In this document: piece by piece, positions 24,449 to 33,551 of the stretch | Numbering within the stretch: the stretch's first letter is position 1 | Layout: the number at the start of each line of letters is the position of its first letter | Program-made: the position numbers and the translations under genes | Assembly (NCBI RefSeq): GCF_019029495.1 | Contig: NZ_JAERQM010000003.1 | Span: 491,098 to 555,097, forward strand | Origin: Falsiroseomonas oleicola | GTDB lineage: Bacteria; Pseudomonadota; Alphaproteobacteria; Acetobacterales; Acetobacteraceae | DNA length: 64,000 nucleotides | Direction: 5' to 3' | The notes under the pieces: generated by a model | Database searches by the model: none | Told to the model about the DNA's origin: nothing | The model's input: the letters and a program-made list of their open reading frames with translations, nothing else

Positions 24449-25287
24449 TCAGGCTGGCTTCCGGCGACTGGGACGCCACCATCCTCATCAGCCAGGGCGC
24501 CGCGATCGGCGCCCTGTCCTGGCGCGGCCTGCATATCGTGGAGCCGGTGCCGGAGGGTGAAAGCCCCAATCGCGGGCTGCACAGCGCCTTCCTGATGGCG
24601 CCCTGGACCAACCGCCTGGCGGATGGGCGGATCAGCGTCGGTGGCCGGGACCATGTCATGCCGATCAATCGCCCGCTGGAAGGCAATGCCCTGCACGGCT
24701 TTGTCCGCGAGCGGGTCTGGACCGTCGAGGCCCAGGCGCCGGACAGCGCCGTGCTGAGCTGTACGGTCGACCATCCGCCCTTCCGCTGCGCCGCTACCCT
24801 CCACATTGCCCTGGCGGCGGAAGGCCTCAGCCTGTCCCTCGCCTTGACCAATACCGGCGATGCGCCGACCCCCATGGGCATCGGCTGGCACCCCTTCTTT
24901 ACCCGCCCGCCCGGCACAAGGTTGCGCTTCGCCGCCAGCACGATCTTCGGCCGCGATGCCCGCAACCTGGCCGTCGCACCCCGCCCCTGCGCCGGCCTGG
25001 AAGGCGATGAGGCGGTGCTGGAGGGGTTGGACACGCATTTCGCCGGCTGGGATGGCGTGGCGGAAATCACCCGCCCCGGCGGCCCCGACCTGCGGCTGGC
25101 AGCGACCGGCGACTGGGCGCGCAACCTTCAGGTCTATGCGCCGCGTGGCATCCCGGTGCTCTGCGTCGAGCCGGTGAGCCATGTGCCCGATGTGGTGAAC
25201 CGCCCCGAACTGGCGCCGCACGGCCCGATGCACATGCTGGCGCCGGGGCAGGTGCTGCAGGGCGCGGCAACCCTGCATCTGTTGTAG
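24445..25287 (+). CDS. Aldose 1-epimerase family protein
   Basis: 280 residues. The ATG overlaps the udh stop (ATGA). Galactose-mutarotase-like beta-sandwich: FLMAPWTNRLADGRI near the N-terminus (substrate Arg), LHGFVRERVW (His), MGIGWHPFF (His) and EPVSHVPD (catalytic Glu region). It interconverts alpha and beta anomers and probably supplies the beta-uronate preferred by Udh, or acts on the lactone product. This assignment follows from the operon. No lactonase or keto-deoxy acid genes follow, so the later steps are encoded elsewhere. Confidence 0.88.
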   Translation: MIRLASGDWDATILISQGAAIGALSWRGLHIVEPVPEGESPNRGLHSAFLMAPWTNRLADGRISVGGRDHVMPINRPLEGNALHGFVRERVWTVEAQAPDSAVLSCTVDHPPFRCAATLHIALAAEGLSLSLALTNTGDAPTPMGIGWHPFFTRPPGTRLRFAASTIFGRDARNLAVAPRPCAGLEGDEAVLEGLDTHFAGWDGVAEITRPGGPDLRLAATGDWARNLQVYAPRGIPVLCVEPVSHVPDVVNRPELAPHGPMHMLAPGQVLQGAATLHLL

Positions 25288-25329
25288 CCCCCCTCCCCAA
25301 GCGGCGCGTGGCCGGGCAAGACTTGCGGC

Positions 25330-26469
25330 ATGCAGAGCGCACTCATCCTCGGTGGCGGAATCATGGGCCTCTCGGCCGCCTGGGCGCTCGACCGCGCCGG
25401 CTGGGCGGTGCGGGTGGTGGATCAGGACGAGCTGCCCAATGCCCGCGGCAGCTCGGTCGATGACCACCGGCTGATCCGCCACGCCTATGGCGCCGCCGCC
25501 GGCTATATGCGGATGATCGACCCGGCCTATGCCGCCTGGGCGACGCTGTTCGCCGAGGTCGGGGAGGTGCTGCATGTGCCGACCGGCGTTCTGGCCCTAT
25601 CCAATGCTCCCGGCGGCTGGCTGGCGGAAAGCCGCGCGGCGCTGACGGGTGACGGCCATGCCATGTCGGACCTTTCGGCCGAGGCGGTGACGGCGCGCTA
25701 CCCCTTCCTCGCCCCGGACGGCATCGCCAGCGCCTTCCACATGCCGGCGGGCGGCGTGCTGCTGGCGCGCCGCATCATCGAGGCCCTGCTGCGGCGCCTC
25801 GCCACGCGCGGCATCACCCCCCATCGAGGCCGCGCCACCGCGGTGGACCCGGCGCGGGGCGCATTGACGCTGGAGGATGGCACCACCCTCCAGGCCGATC
25901 TTCTGATCGTCGCCGCCGGCCCCTGGGCGCCGCGGCTTCTGCCGGGGCTCGCGGCCCGGGTGCGGCCGACCCGACAAATCATCGTCCGCCTGGCCCCGCC
26001 ACCCGAGCGCATGGCCGGCTGGCAGGCGGCGCCGATGCTGCTGGACCTGGCGGAGGATGGCGGCTTCTACGCCGTGCCGCCCGTCGCCGGCACGCCGCTG
26101 AAGATCGGCGACCACCGCTTTGCCCCCACCGGCGACCCCGAGGCACCGCGGGAGGCGACGGCGGCGGAGGCTGAGACGATCCTCGCCTTCGCCCGGCATC
26201 GCATTCGCGGCCTCGATTCCTACCGGGTGCTCTCCGCCGCGGCCTGCTACTACGATGTGCAAGCGGAGGAGCGATTCGTGATGGAGCGGCTTGGCGATCG
26301 CGGCTTTGTCCTGTCCGGCTTTTCCGGCCATGGCTTCAAGTTCGGCCCGCTGCTCGGCCTGGCCTTGGCGCGGGCCGCGAGCGACCCCGCGCTGGCCGCG
26401 GCCCTGCCGGGCTGGGCTGCCGGCATCACGCCGCCACCGCCCGGCCTGCTGGCGGAGGTTTCGACATGA
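25330..26469 (+). CDS. FAD-dependent amine oxidase, sarcosine-oxidase / DAO family
   Basis: 379 residues. The FAD dinucleotide motif is ILGGGIMGLSAAWAL, then the ribose-binding Asp in VVDQDE. A DAO-type C-terminal domain has SAAACYYDVQAEERFV, whose Cys is placed like the covalent-flavin Cys of monomeric sarcosine oxidase, and GFVLSGFSGHGFKFGP. It probably oxidises an N-methyl amino acid or a secondary amine to imine plus H2O2 in the cytoplasm. It overlaps the acyl-CoA dehydrogenase gene by ATGA and follows the mutarotase by 42 bp, so it may be the start of a separate two-gene unit. Confidence 0.85.
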   Translation: MQSALILGGGIMGLSAAWALDRAGWAVRVVDQDELPNARGSSVDDHRLIRHAYGAAAGYMRMIDPAYAAWATLFAEVGEVLHVPTGVLALSNAPGGWLAESRAALTGDGHAMSDLSAEAVTARYPFLAPDGIASAFHMPAGGVLLARRIIEALLRRLATRGITPHRGRATAVDPARGALTLEDGTTLQADLLIVAAGPWAPRLLPGLAARVRPTRQIIVRLAPPPERMAGWQAAPMLLDLAEDGGFYAVPPVAGTPLKIGDHRFAPTGDPEAPREATAAEAETILAFARHRIRGLDSYRVLSAAACYYDVQAEERFVMERLGDRGFVLSGFSGHGFKFGPLLGLALARAASDPALAAALPGWAAGITPPPPGLLAEVST

Positions 26470-28088
26470 GCGCGGCAGATGACCTGATCCTGGGCCTGAC
26501 CAAGGTTGTCGGCCTCCCTGGCCTCACCGAGGCCGCCGGTGCGCCCCTCGGCGAGGCGGACATCGCCGCTTTGGTCGAGGAAGCCGCGCGCTTCTGCACC
26601 GAGAAGCTGGCGCCCGGCTGGCAGCAGGCCGACCGCCATGGCGCCCGCTACGCCAATGGCACCGTCACCTGCCCGCCCCACTACACCCAACTGATGCAGG
26701 ATTGGATCGCCAGCGGCTGGCAGGGCGTGGCAGCGCCGGAGGCGCATGGCGGGCAGGGCCTTCCCCATGCGCTCTGGGTCGCGGTGACGGAACTGGCCTC
26801 GGCCGCCGACATGGCCTTCTTCCTCGGCCCGGTGCTGACCGCCGGCGCCATCGACCTGCTGGTGGGCCATGCCACGCCCGACCAGGCGGCGCGCTGGCTG
26901 CCCAACCTCGTCTCCGGCGCATGGACCGGCACCATGTGCCTCACCGAGCCCCAGGCCGGCTCCGACCTTTCGGCGCTGCGCTGCCGCGCCGAGCCGGTGG
27001 GCGAGGGCCGCTACGCCCTGCACGGCCAGAAGATCTACATCACCTGGGGCGAGCACGACCTCACCGACAATATCCTGCACCTGGTCCTGGCCCGCCTGCC
27101 GGGCGCGCCGGAGGGCTCGCGCGGCATCTCGCTGTTCGCCGCGCCCAAGCTGCTGCCGGATGGCCAGCGCAATGCGCTCCGCTGCGGTGGCATCGAGCAC
27201 AAGCTGGGCATCCATGCCTCCCCCACCTGCATCATGCTGTTCGACGGGGCGGAGGCGGAGCTGATCGGCGAGCCCGGGCGGGGCCTCAACGCCATGTTCG
27301 CCATGATGAACGCGGCCCGCCTCGCCGTCGGCGTGCAGGGCGTGGGGCAGGGCGCCCGGGCGCTGGAGCTGGCCGAGACCTACGCCGCGCAGCGCAGCCA
27401 GAACGGCCGGGTCATCGCCGACCATCCGGACGTCGCCCGCATGCTGATGGAAATGCGCGCCACCACCCTCGCCGGCCGCCTGCTGGCCCTGGAAGCGGCC
27501 GCCGCGCTGGACCGCCACCACCTGCTGGGCGAGGAAGCGGGCGCCATCCGCCTCGCCTTGCTCACGCCCATCGTCAAGGCGTGGTGCACCGATCGCGGGG
27601 TCGAGAATGCCAGCCTCGGCATCCAGGTGCATGGCGGCATGGGCTTCGTCGAGGACAGCGGCGCCGCCCAGGTTTTCCGGGACGCCCGCATCGCGCCGAT
27701 CTACGAGGGCACCAACGGCATCCAGGCCATCGACCTTCTGGTCCGCAAACTGGCCCGGGACGAGGGCGCCGCCATGCGCGGCCTGCTGGCGGAGGTCGCC
27801 GCCAGCGACCCGCGCCTCGCACCCGCAACGGCCCGCCTGTCCGCCGCCACCGACCTCATGCTGGGCCTCCAGGCGAGGGACGCCGATGCGGCGCAGTCCC
27901 TGGCGGCGGCCTATCTGGATGCCTGCGGCTGGCTGCTGGGCGGCTGGATGCTGGCCCGCGCCGCTGCAGCATCCCCGGATCACGCCAGCCTGGCGCGGTT
28001 CTATCGCACACGGCTGCTGCCCCGGGCCGAGGCGCGCTGCCTCGAAATCGAAGGGGCGGCACAGCTTCTCGTGCCGGAAGTTCATTAA
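26466..28088 (+). CDS. Acyl-CoA dehydrogenase (DmdC-like)
   Basis: 540 residues, the long form of the ACAD family that includes 3-methylmercaptopropionyl-CoA dehydrogenase. FAD-binding segments are TMCLTEPQAGSDLSALRCRA and KIYITWGEHD. The catalytic Glu is in IYEGTNGIQAIDLLVRKLA, and VHGGMGFVEDSGAAQVFRDARI precedes it. It introduces a 2,3 double bond into an acyl-CoA and passes electrons to ETF. The first bases overlap the amine oxidase stop, so the two products are co-translated, though no shared pathway is evident. The carotenoid operon begins 57 bp after its stop. Confidence 0.9.
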   Translation: MSAADDLILGLTKVVGLPGLTEAAGAPLGEADIAALVEEAARFCTEKLAPGWQQADRHGARYANGTVTCPPHYTQLMQDWIASGWQGVAAPEAHGGQGLPHALWVAVTELASAADMAFFLGPVLTAGAIDLLVGHATPDQAARWLPNLVSGAWTGTMCLTEPQAGSDLSALRCRAEPVGEGRYALHGQKIYITWGEHDLTDNILHLVLARLPGAPEGSRGISLFAAPKLLPDGQRNALRCGGIEHKLGIHASPTCIMLFDGAEAELIGEPGRGLNAMFAMMNAARLAVGVQGVGQGARALELAETYAAQRSQNGRVIADHPDVARMLMEMRATTLAGRLLALEAAAALDRHHLLGEEAGAIRLALLTPIVKAWCTDRGVENASLGIQVHGGMGFVEDSGAAQVFRDARIAPIYEGTNGIQAIDLLVRKLARDEGAAMRGLLAEVAASDPRLAPATARLSAATDLMLGLQARDADAAQSLAAAYLDACGWLLGGWMLARAAAASPDHASLARFYRTRLLPRAEARCLEIEGAAQLLVPEVH

Positions 28089-28145
28089 CCCGCAATTTAT
28101 TCCCTTGCAGGTTTCCAAGGCAGTCGCATTTGCTGGCCCACTGAT

Positions 28146-29741
28146 ATGACCGCGCCCCTGTCCTCCCCCGCCCTTCACCGGGCCCGCCCGAAGGTTGCCA
28201 TCATCGGCGCCGGACCGGGCGGCCTTGCCGCAGCCATGCTGCTCGCCGCCTCCGGCGCTCGCGTCACCGTCCATGAGAAGGACGCGGTGGTGGGTGGACG
28301 AACGCGCACCCTGTCATCCCCCGAGGGCTATCGCTTCGACCTCGGCCCGACCTTCTTCCTCTATCCCCGCATCCTGAAGGAGATCTTCGCCCGCTGCGGC
28401 GCCGATCTGGACCAGGAAATCGACATGCGGCGGCTGGAGCCGCAATACCGGCTGCTGTTCGAACAGGGCGGCGACGTCACCAAACTCGACGCCAGCGCCA
28501 ACCTCGACCGCATGGAAGCGGAAATCGCCCGCATCTCCCCGGGCGATGCCAAGGGCCTGCGCCCCTTCATGGCGGAAAACCGCGCCAAGCTGGAAGCCTT
28601 CCGCCCGGTCCTGGAACGCGCCTTCTCCACCGCCGCCGACATGATGCGGCCGGACATGCTGAAGGCCCTGCCGCTCATGAAACCCTGGTCCACCGTGGAC
28701 CGGGATCTGGCGCGCCACTTCAAGGACCCGCGCGTTCGCCTGGCCTTCTCCTTCCAGACCAAATACCTCGGGATGAGCCCGTTCAAATGCCCGGCGCTGT
28801 TCACCATCCTGTCCTTCCTGGAATATGAACACGGCGTCTTCCACCCGATCGGCGGCTGCGGCACCGTCTCCGACGCCATGGCCCGCGTCGCCGAACGCCT
28901 CGGCGCCGAAATCCGCCTGAACTCCCCGGTGGAGCGCATCGTCTTCGAAGGCCGCCGCGCCAAGGGCATCGAAGTGGGCGGCCACCGCCACGACGCGGAC
29001 GCCGTGGTGGTCAATGCCGACTTCGCCCACGCCATCCCGAAGCTGATCCCGAACCACCTCCGCAAGAACTGGTCCGACAAGAAGATCGGCAAGGCGCGCT
29101 ATTCCTGCTCGACCTTCATGCTCTACCTCGGCCTCGACCGGACCCTGCCCGGCGTCGCCCACCACAACGTCATCCTCTCCGAGCAGTACCGCCAGAACAT
29201 CGGCCAGATCGAATCGGGCGAAATCCCGGAAATCCCCTCCCTCTACGTCCAGCACGCCGGCGCCACCGACCCGACCATGGCCCCCGAAGGCCACTCCGCC
29301 CTCTACGTGCTGGTCCCGGTCCCGAACCTGATCGTGCAACCCGGCTGGGAAGCCCAATGCGCGCGCTTCCGCGACGTGGCGCTGGACCGGCTGAAAGTGC
29401 TGGGCCTCGGCGACCTGCGCCCGCACATCAAATACGAACGCATCGTCGCCCCCCAGGACTGGGAAAACGACTTCGCCGTGGGCTACGGCGCCACCTTCAA
29501 CCTGTCCCACGAACTGCCGCAAATGCTGCTGTTCCGCCCCGGCAACCGATTCCGCGACGTCGACGGCGTCTACCTGGTCGGCGGTGGCACACACCCCGGC
29601 AGCGGGTTGCCGGTGATCTACGAAGGCGCCCGCATCACCACCAACCTGATGGCCAACGACCTCGGCCTCGCCGCCACCCCCAGCCGCCCGACCGCCACCA
29701 GCGGCTTCCAGGCGGCAACCCCCGTGGCGGCGGAGCCTTAG
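28146..29741 (+). CDS. CrtI-family carotenoid desaturase/oxidase (CrtN/CrtP type), first copy
   Basis: 531 residues. The N-terminal FAD motif is VAIIGAGPGGLAAAMLLAASG (residues 17-37, split here by its function as a Rossmann fold), followed by KDAVVGGRTRT. The C-terminal signature is DGVYLVGGGTHPGSGLPVIYE of the phytoene/diapophytoene desaturase family. It is the first gene of a plus-strand pigment operon that also holds squalene synthesis genes, so the likely substrate is a C30 chain (squalene or diapophytoene). CrtN (desaturation) or CrtP (terminal methyl oxidation) cannot be separated by eye; I favour a CrtN role for one of the two copies. Confidence 0.85.
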   Translation: MTAPLSSPALHRARPKVAIIGAGPGGLAAAMLLAASGARVTVHEKDAVVGGRTRTLSSPEGYRFDLGPTFFLYPRILKEIFARCGADLDQEIDMRRLEPQYRLLFEQGGDVTKLDASANLDRMEAEIARISPGDAKGLRPFMAENRAKLEAFRPVLERAFSTAADMMRPDMLKALPLMKPWSTVDRDLARHFKDPRVRLAFSFQTKYLGMSPFKCPALFTILSFLEYEHGVFHPIGGCGTVSDAMARVAERLGAEIRLNSPVERIVFEGRRAKGIEVGGHRHDADAVVVNADFAHAIPKLIPNHLRKNWSDKKIGKARYSCSTFMLYLGLDRTLPGVAHHNVILSEQYRQNIGQIESGEIPEIPSLYVQHAGATDPTMAPEGHSALYVLVPVPNLIVQPGWEAQCARFRDVALDRLKVLGLGDLRPHIKYERIVAPQDWENDFAVGYGATFNLSHELPQMLLFRPGNRFRDVDGVYLVGGGTHPGSGLPVIYEGARITTNLMANDLGLAATPSRPTATSGFQAATPVAAEP

Positions 29742-29761
29742 AAGGTTCTCGTGGGTTGTTC

Positions 29762-29817
29762 GCAGGGAGGGCTCTGCCCTCCCTGCACCCTCCCGCGAAG
29801 GGGCAGTGGCCCCTTCG
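29762..29817 (+). terminator. Double-hairpin element (family 2), forward copy after the first crt gene
   Basis: GCAGGGAGGGC-tct-GCCCTCCCTGC (29762-29786) is followed by CGAAGGGGC-agtg-GCCCCTTCG (29796-29817). Order, spacer (CCCTCCC) and second loop match the element at 2280. It starts 20 bp after the desaturase stop and could end or attenuate transcription before the rest of the operon. Confidence 0.65.
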
Positions 29818-29829
29818 AACCCTCGACTT

Positions 29830-29907
29830 AGGGGTAGGCGAGAGGAGGGGCACGGCGGGAGCGTTGGGCCAGGACGTCGTTTTGTGCCCCTCCTCTCGCC
29901 TACCCCT
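29830..29907. repeat. 24-bp perfect inverted repeat with 30-nt loop
   Basis: The arm at 29830-29853 (AGGGGTAGGCG...GGGGCAC) is the exact reverse complement of 29884-29907 (GTGCCCC...CTACCCCT). The 30-nt loop contains no further obvious stem. The repeat is placed between two oppositely oriented double-hairpin elements, so the whole intergenic region is close to mirror-symmetric. It would form a very stable stem in RNA or a cruciform in DNA. Confidence 0.85.
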
Positions 29908-29918
29908 TAAATGGGTTT

Positions 29919-29970
29919 CCAAAGGGACCACTGTCCCTTTGGCGGGGGTGCAGGGGGCAGCGCCCCCTGC
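29919..29970 (-). terminator. Double-hairpin element (family 2), inverted copy before the second crt gene
   Basis: CCAAAGGGAC-cact-GTCCCTTTGG (29919-29942) is followed by GCAGGGGGC-agc-GCCCCCTGC (29950-29970). On the minus strand the order and loops equal those of the copies at 2280 and 29762. It ends 52 bp before the next ATG. Confidence 0.65.
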
Positions 29971-30022
29971 GGAGCCACCCGCGAAAACTTGCTAGGCTAC
30001 GACGACACGGAGGAACGCACGC

Positions 30023-31609
30023 ATGGCAGACCGGGTGGTGGTGGTGGGGGGTGGCCTCGGCGGCCTGGCGGCGGCGTGTGTGGCGGCGGCGCGTGGGCAC
30101 AAGGTGACGTTGCTGGACAAGAATCCCTGGTTGGGGGGGAAGGCGGCGGTTCTCACGCTGGATGCGCCGGATGGGTCGGGGTCGTTCCGCTTTGACATGG
30201 GGCCGACGATCTTGACGGTGCCGCGGGTGTTGCGGCGGATTTTTGCGGAGGCCGGGCGGGATCAGGCGGTGGAGTTGCCGTTGATCCGGTTGGACCCGCA
30301 GTGGCGGTGTTTTTTCGAGGATGGCACGCGGATCGACCTGATGGCCGATGTCGCCACCATGCAGGCCGAGATCGAGAAGTTCGCGCCGGGGCGTGGCCTG
30401 GGTGAGGGCTACCGGAAGTTCCAGGAGGAGAGCCGGCACCTGCATGGGGTGTCGGAGAAGTTTTTCTTCTGGCGGCCGGTCGAGGGGGTGACGGACACCA
30501 TCGACATGAAGGCGAACATGAATCCGGGCACGATCCGGGACGTGTTGTCGCTGAAGATGGGCCAGACGGCGGCCAAGGTCATTCGCGGCCATGTGCCGGA
30601 TGAACGGCTCGCGCAGATGCTGGACCATTACTGCCAGTATATCGGCTCCTCGCCCTATCTGGCGCCGGCGGTGGTGTGTTCGATCGGCGACATGCAGGCG
30701 AGCGAGGGGGTCTGGTATCCGGTGGGTGGCACCCGCGCCGTGGCGGAGGGACTTGCAAAACTGGCGGGCGAGCTGGGTGTGGAGCTGCGCACCAGCGCCG
30801 AGGTCACCGGCTTCGACATCGAGGACGGCGCCATCAAGGGCGTGCGCGTCGGCAGCGAGACCATCGCCTGCGATGCCGTGATCTCCAACATGGATGCGGT
30901 GCGGACCTATACCGAACTGGTGGGCGGCGCTCCCGGCCGGAAGTATGCGAAGCGGAAGTTCGAGCCGGCCTGCTCGGGCGTGGTGCTCTATCTCGGCCTG
31001 AACAAGCGCTACGACCATCTGGCGCATCATGACTTCGTCTTCTCCCGCGATGCGGAGGAGGAGTTCGATGCGATCTACAAGAAGGGTGAGCCGGCGCCCG
31101 ACCCCACCGCCTATCTGGCCGCCACCTCCTGTTCCGACGACACCACGGCGCCGGAGGGCGGGGAGGCGCTGTATGTGCTGGTCCACACCCCCTATCTGCG
31201 GCCGCATCACGACTGGTCGAAGATTTTTCCGAAGTATCGCCAGACCATCCTGGACAAGCTGAAGCGCACCGCGGGGCTGGAGGATATCGAGGAGCGGATC
31301 GTGGTCGAAGGCAAGCTCACCCCGGTCGATATCCATGAGCGCTACAAGGTTCTGGATGGCGCCATCTACGGCCTGGCCAGCCACGGCAGCTTCACCGGTG
31401 CCTTCAAGCCGGGCAACCGGTCGAAGCTGGTGAAGGGCCTGTATCTCTGCGGCGGTGCGGCGCATCCGGGGCCGGGCATGCCGATGGTGATGATGTCCGG
31501 CTGGATCGCGGCGGATGCGCTGGACCGCGACCGTGGCGGGCGCGGCATGTCGGACTCGGCGCGGGAAGCGGGGCGGCGCGAGGCGGAACGCGCCGTCGCG
31601 GCCGAATAG
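30023..31609 (+). CDS. CrtI-family carotenoid desaturase/oxidase (CrtN/CrtP type), second copy
   Basis: 528 residues. FAD motif VVVGGGLGGLAAACVAAARG, then DKNPWLGGKAAV; substrate-domain segments FDMGPTILTVPRVL and SEGVWYPVGGTRAVAEGLAKL; C-terminal GLYLCGGAAHPGPGMPMVMM. It differs clearly from the first copy, so this is a paralogue with its own step rather than a recent duplicate. In staphyloxanthin-type pathways two such enzymes act in turn: CrtN desaturates the C30 chain and CrtP oxidises a terminal methyl to the aldehyde. The gene is separated from the first copy by structured repeats and runs into the acyltransferase 7 bp after its stop. Confidence 0.85.
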   Translation: MADRVVVVGGGLGGLAAACVAAARGHKVTLLDKNPWLGGKAAVLTLDAPDGSGSFRFDMGPTILTVPRVLRRIFAEAGRDQAVELPLIRLDPQWRCFFEDGTRIDLMADVATMQAEIEKFAPGRGLGEGYRKFQEESRHLHGVSEKFFFWRPVEGVTDTIDMKANMNPGTIRDVLSLKMGQTAAKVIRGHVPDERLAQMLDHYCQYIGSSPYLAPAVVCSIGDMQASEGVWYPVGGTRAVAEGLAKLAGELGVELRTSAEVTGFDIEDGAIKGVRVGSETIACDAVISNMDAVRTYTELVGGAPGRKYAKRKFEPACSGVVLYLGLNKRYDHLAHHDFVFSRDAEEEFDAIYKKGEPAPDPTAYLAATSCSDDTTAPEGGEALYVLVHTPYLRPHHDWSKIFPKYRQTILDKLKRTAGLEDIEERIVVEGKLTPVDIHERYKVLDGAIYGLASHGSFTGAFKPGNRSKLVKGLYLCGGAAHPGPGMPMVMMSGWIAADALDRDRGGRGMSDSAREAGRREAERAVAAE

Positions 31610-31616
31610 CCATGCC

Positions 31617-32441
31617 ATGACCGCCATGCCGCCGAGGCCCGGCGAGGCAGGGGAGGACCCCGTCGCGCTGTACGACCCGCGCCGCATGGCGTTCTTCCAC
31701 TACATGTTCACCCGCTTCTTCCGCACCCATATGCGGGCAGCGCGGGTGGCGCTCTGGGGCCAGCCGCTGGATTACGGCGCGCGGCCGCTGGTGGTCTTCG
31801 CCAATCATCCGGGGTGGTGGGACGGCGTCGCCTTCATGCTGCTGGCGAACCGGCTGTTTCCGGGGCGGCGCATGTTCATCCCGATGGATGCCGGGGCGCT
31901 GGAGCGCTACCGCTTCATGACCCGCATCGGCGTGTTCGGGGTGGAGAATGGCAGCCCGCGCGGCGCCGTGGCCTTCCTGCGCAGCGCGCGGCTGGTGCTG
32001 GGGGCGCCCGATCGCATGCTGTGGATGAACGCGCCGGGTCGCTTCAGCGATGTGCGGGAACGCCCGGTGCCGATCGCCACGGGCATGTCCCGCCTGCCGG
32101 ACATGGCGGCCGATGCGTTGTTCGTGCCGCTCGCGCTCGACTACCCCTTCTGGTCGGAGCGCAAGGCGGAGATGCTGTGTGCCTTCGGCCCGCCCATCGA
32201 GGCGGCGACCCTGGCCGCCCTGTCGCGGGAGGAACGTCTGGCGGCGCTTTCCACCGCGCTGGCCGCCACCATGGATCGTCTGGCGGAGGACGCCATCGCC
32301 CGTGATCCGGCCCGATTCACCACCCTGCTGCGGGGGCCGGAGGGGATGGGCGGCATCTATCAGCTCTGGCGACGCTTGCTTTCCGTGACGAAGGGCCAAT
32401 CATTCGATCCAAGACATGACCCAAGGGGAGGGGCGGGCTAG
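31617..32441 (+). CDS. PlsC-like acyltransferase, candidate carotenoid-ester acyltransferase
   Basis: 274 residues. The acyltransferase motif HPGWWD (HX4D, residues 64-69) follows a hydrophobic strand VVFANH, and a glycine/proline-containing acceptor motif follows around MFIPMDAGALERY. It resembles membrane-associated lysophospholipid acyltransferases. Its position between the second crt gene and a glycosyltransferase suggests it esterifies the sugar of a glycosylated C30 carotenoid acid, the step done by CrtO in Staphylococcus by an unrelated protein. That role is inferred from the operon. The start at 31617 is chosen because the longer reading would overlap the upstream gene. Confidence 0.75.
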   Translation: MTAMPPRPGEAGEDPVALYDPRRMAFFHYMFTRFFRTHMRAARVALWGQPLDYGARPLVVFANHPGWWDGVAFMLLANRLFPGRRMFIPMDAGALERYRFMTRIGVFGVENGSPRGAVAFLRSARLVLGAPDRMLWMNAPGRFSDVRERPVPIATGMSRLPDMAADALFVPLALDYPFWSERKAEMLCAFGPPIEAATLAALSREERLAALSTALAATMDRLAEDAIARDPARFTTLLRGPEGMGGIYQLWRRLLSVTKGQSFDPRHDPRGGAG

Positions 32442-32444
32442 GCG

Positions 32445-33548
32445 ATGGATATCGACTTCACCTGGGCGTGGATCGCCCTCGCGCTTGCCATGTTCCCCGC
32501 CAGCATGGGCGTGGTGAACCTGTTCCTGGTGCGCCCGGCGCGCGGCACGCCGCCGGAGGGCACGCTGGTTTCCATCCTGATCCCGGCGCGGAACGAGGCG
32601 GCGAATATCGCTGCCTGCCTCGATGCCGTGCTCGCCTCCCGCGGTGTGGCGGTGGAGGTGGTGGTGATGGATGACGGCTCTACCGACGCCACCCCGACCA
32701 TCGTCGCGGCTTATGCTGCGCGGGATGCGCGGGTGCGGCTGGAGGCGGCGCCGCCTTTGCCGGCGGGCTGGACGGGCAAGGTGCATGCCTGTGCCCGGCT
32801 GGCGGCCGCCGCGAGGGGCACGCATTTCCTGTTCATCGACGCCGATGTGCGGCTGGCGCCCGATGCGGCGGCGCAGATGGCGGGACACGCCGCACGCACC
32901 GGCACGGCGATGGTCACCGGCGTGCCGCGCCAGGTCATCGGCTCGCTGGGCGAGGCGGCGACCGTGCCGATGATCAATTTCCTCCTGTTCTGCTACCTGC
33001 CGGGCGGCGGCCGCGCCTTCACGCGGCGCTCCGGCATGGCGGCGGCCTGCGGCCAGCTTCTGCTGGTGGAGCGGGAGGGGTATTTCGCGGCCGGCGGGCA
33101 TGAGGCTGTGCGCGGCGTGCTGCATGATGGCCTCGCCTTGGCGCGGCGGATGCGGGAACACGGGCTGGCGACCGAGATCGTCGAGGGCCATGGCCTCGCC
33201 ACCTGCCGCATGTATGCGAATTTCCGCGATAGCTGGGCCGGCTTCATCAAGAACGCGCGGGAGGGTATGGCGACCCCGGTGGGGCTGCCGATCTGGACCG
33301 TGATGCTGGCCGGCGCCCATCTCTGGCCCTTCTTCTTCCTGCCGCGCCCGGCGGCGCTGTTGGCGCTGGCCCTGGGCTTTGCCCTGCGCGCGGCGGTGAC
33401 GCTGCGGGTGCGGGAGCCCTGGTGGACCATTCCGCTGCACCCGCTGACGGTCGCCGTGGCGCTGGCGATTCAATGGGCGGCGCTGGTGCGCGGGTTGCTG
33501 GGGCGGCCGGCGGGGTGGAAGGGCCGTGCTTATCCGGGTACGGCCTAA
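32445..33548 (+). CDS. Family 2 glycosyltransferase, CrtQ/HpnB-like
   Basis: 367 residues. There is an N-terminal membrane helix (about 7-28), a GT-A catalytic domain with VSILIPARNEAANIAACLDA, DDGS at 76-79 and the metal-binding DAD at 132-134 (FLFIDADVRL), and two to three C-terminal helices after WTVMLAGAHLWPFFFLP. The architecture matches CrtQ (diaponeurosporenoate glucosyltransferase) and the related hopanoid-associated HpnB. In this operon, with an aldehyde dehydrogenase and an acyltransferase, attachment of a sugar to a C30 carotenoid acid is the best inference. It lies 3 bp from the genes on both sides. Confidence 0.8.
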   Translation: MDIDFTWAWIALALAMFPASMGVVNLFLVRPARGTPPEGTLVSILIPARNEAANIAACLDAVLASRGVAVEVVVMDDGSTDATPTIVAAYAARDARVRLEAAPPLPAGWTGKVHACARLAAAARGTHFLFIDADVRLAPDAAAQMAGHAARTGTAMVTGVPRQVIGSLGEAATVPMINFLLFCYLPGGGRAFTRRSGMAAACGQLLLVEREGYFAAGGHEAVRGVLHDGLALARRMREHGLATEIVEGHGLATCRMYANFRDSWAGFIKNAREGMATPVGLPIWTVMLAGAHLWPFFFLPRPAALLALALGFALRAAVTLRVREPWWTIPLHPLTVAVALAIQWAALVRGLLGRPAGWKGRAYPGTA

Positions 33549-33551
33549 CTC

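Noticed and set aside
28146-31609. C40 carotenoid pathway with CrtI/CrtB
   Set aside because: No CrtB-type phytoene synthase context; the synthases in the operon are HpnC/HpnD type, followed by HpnE.
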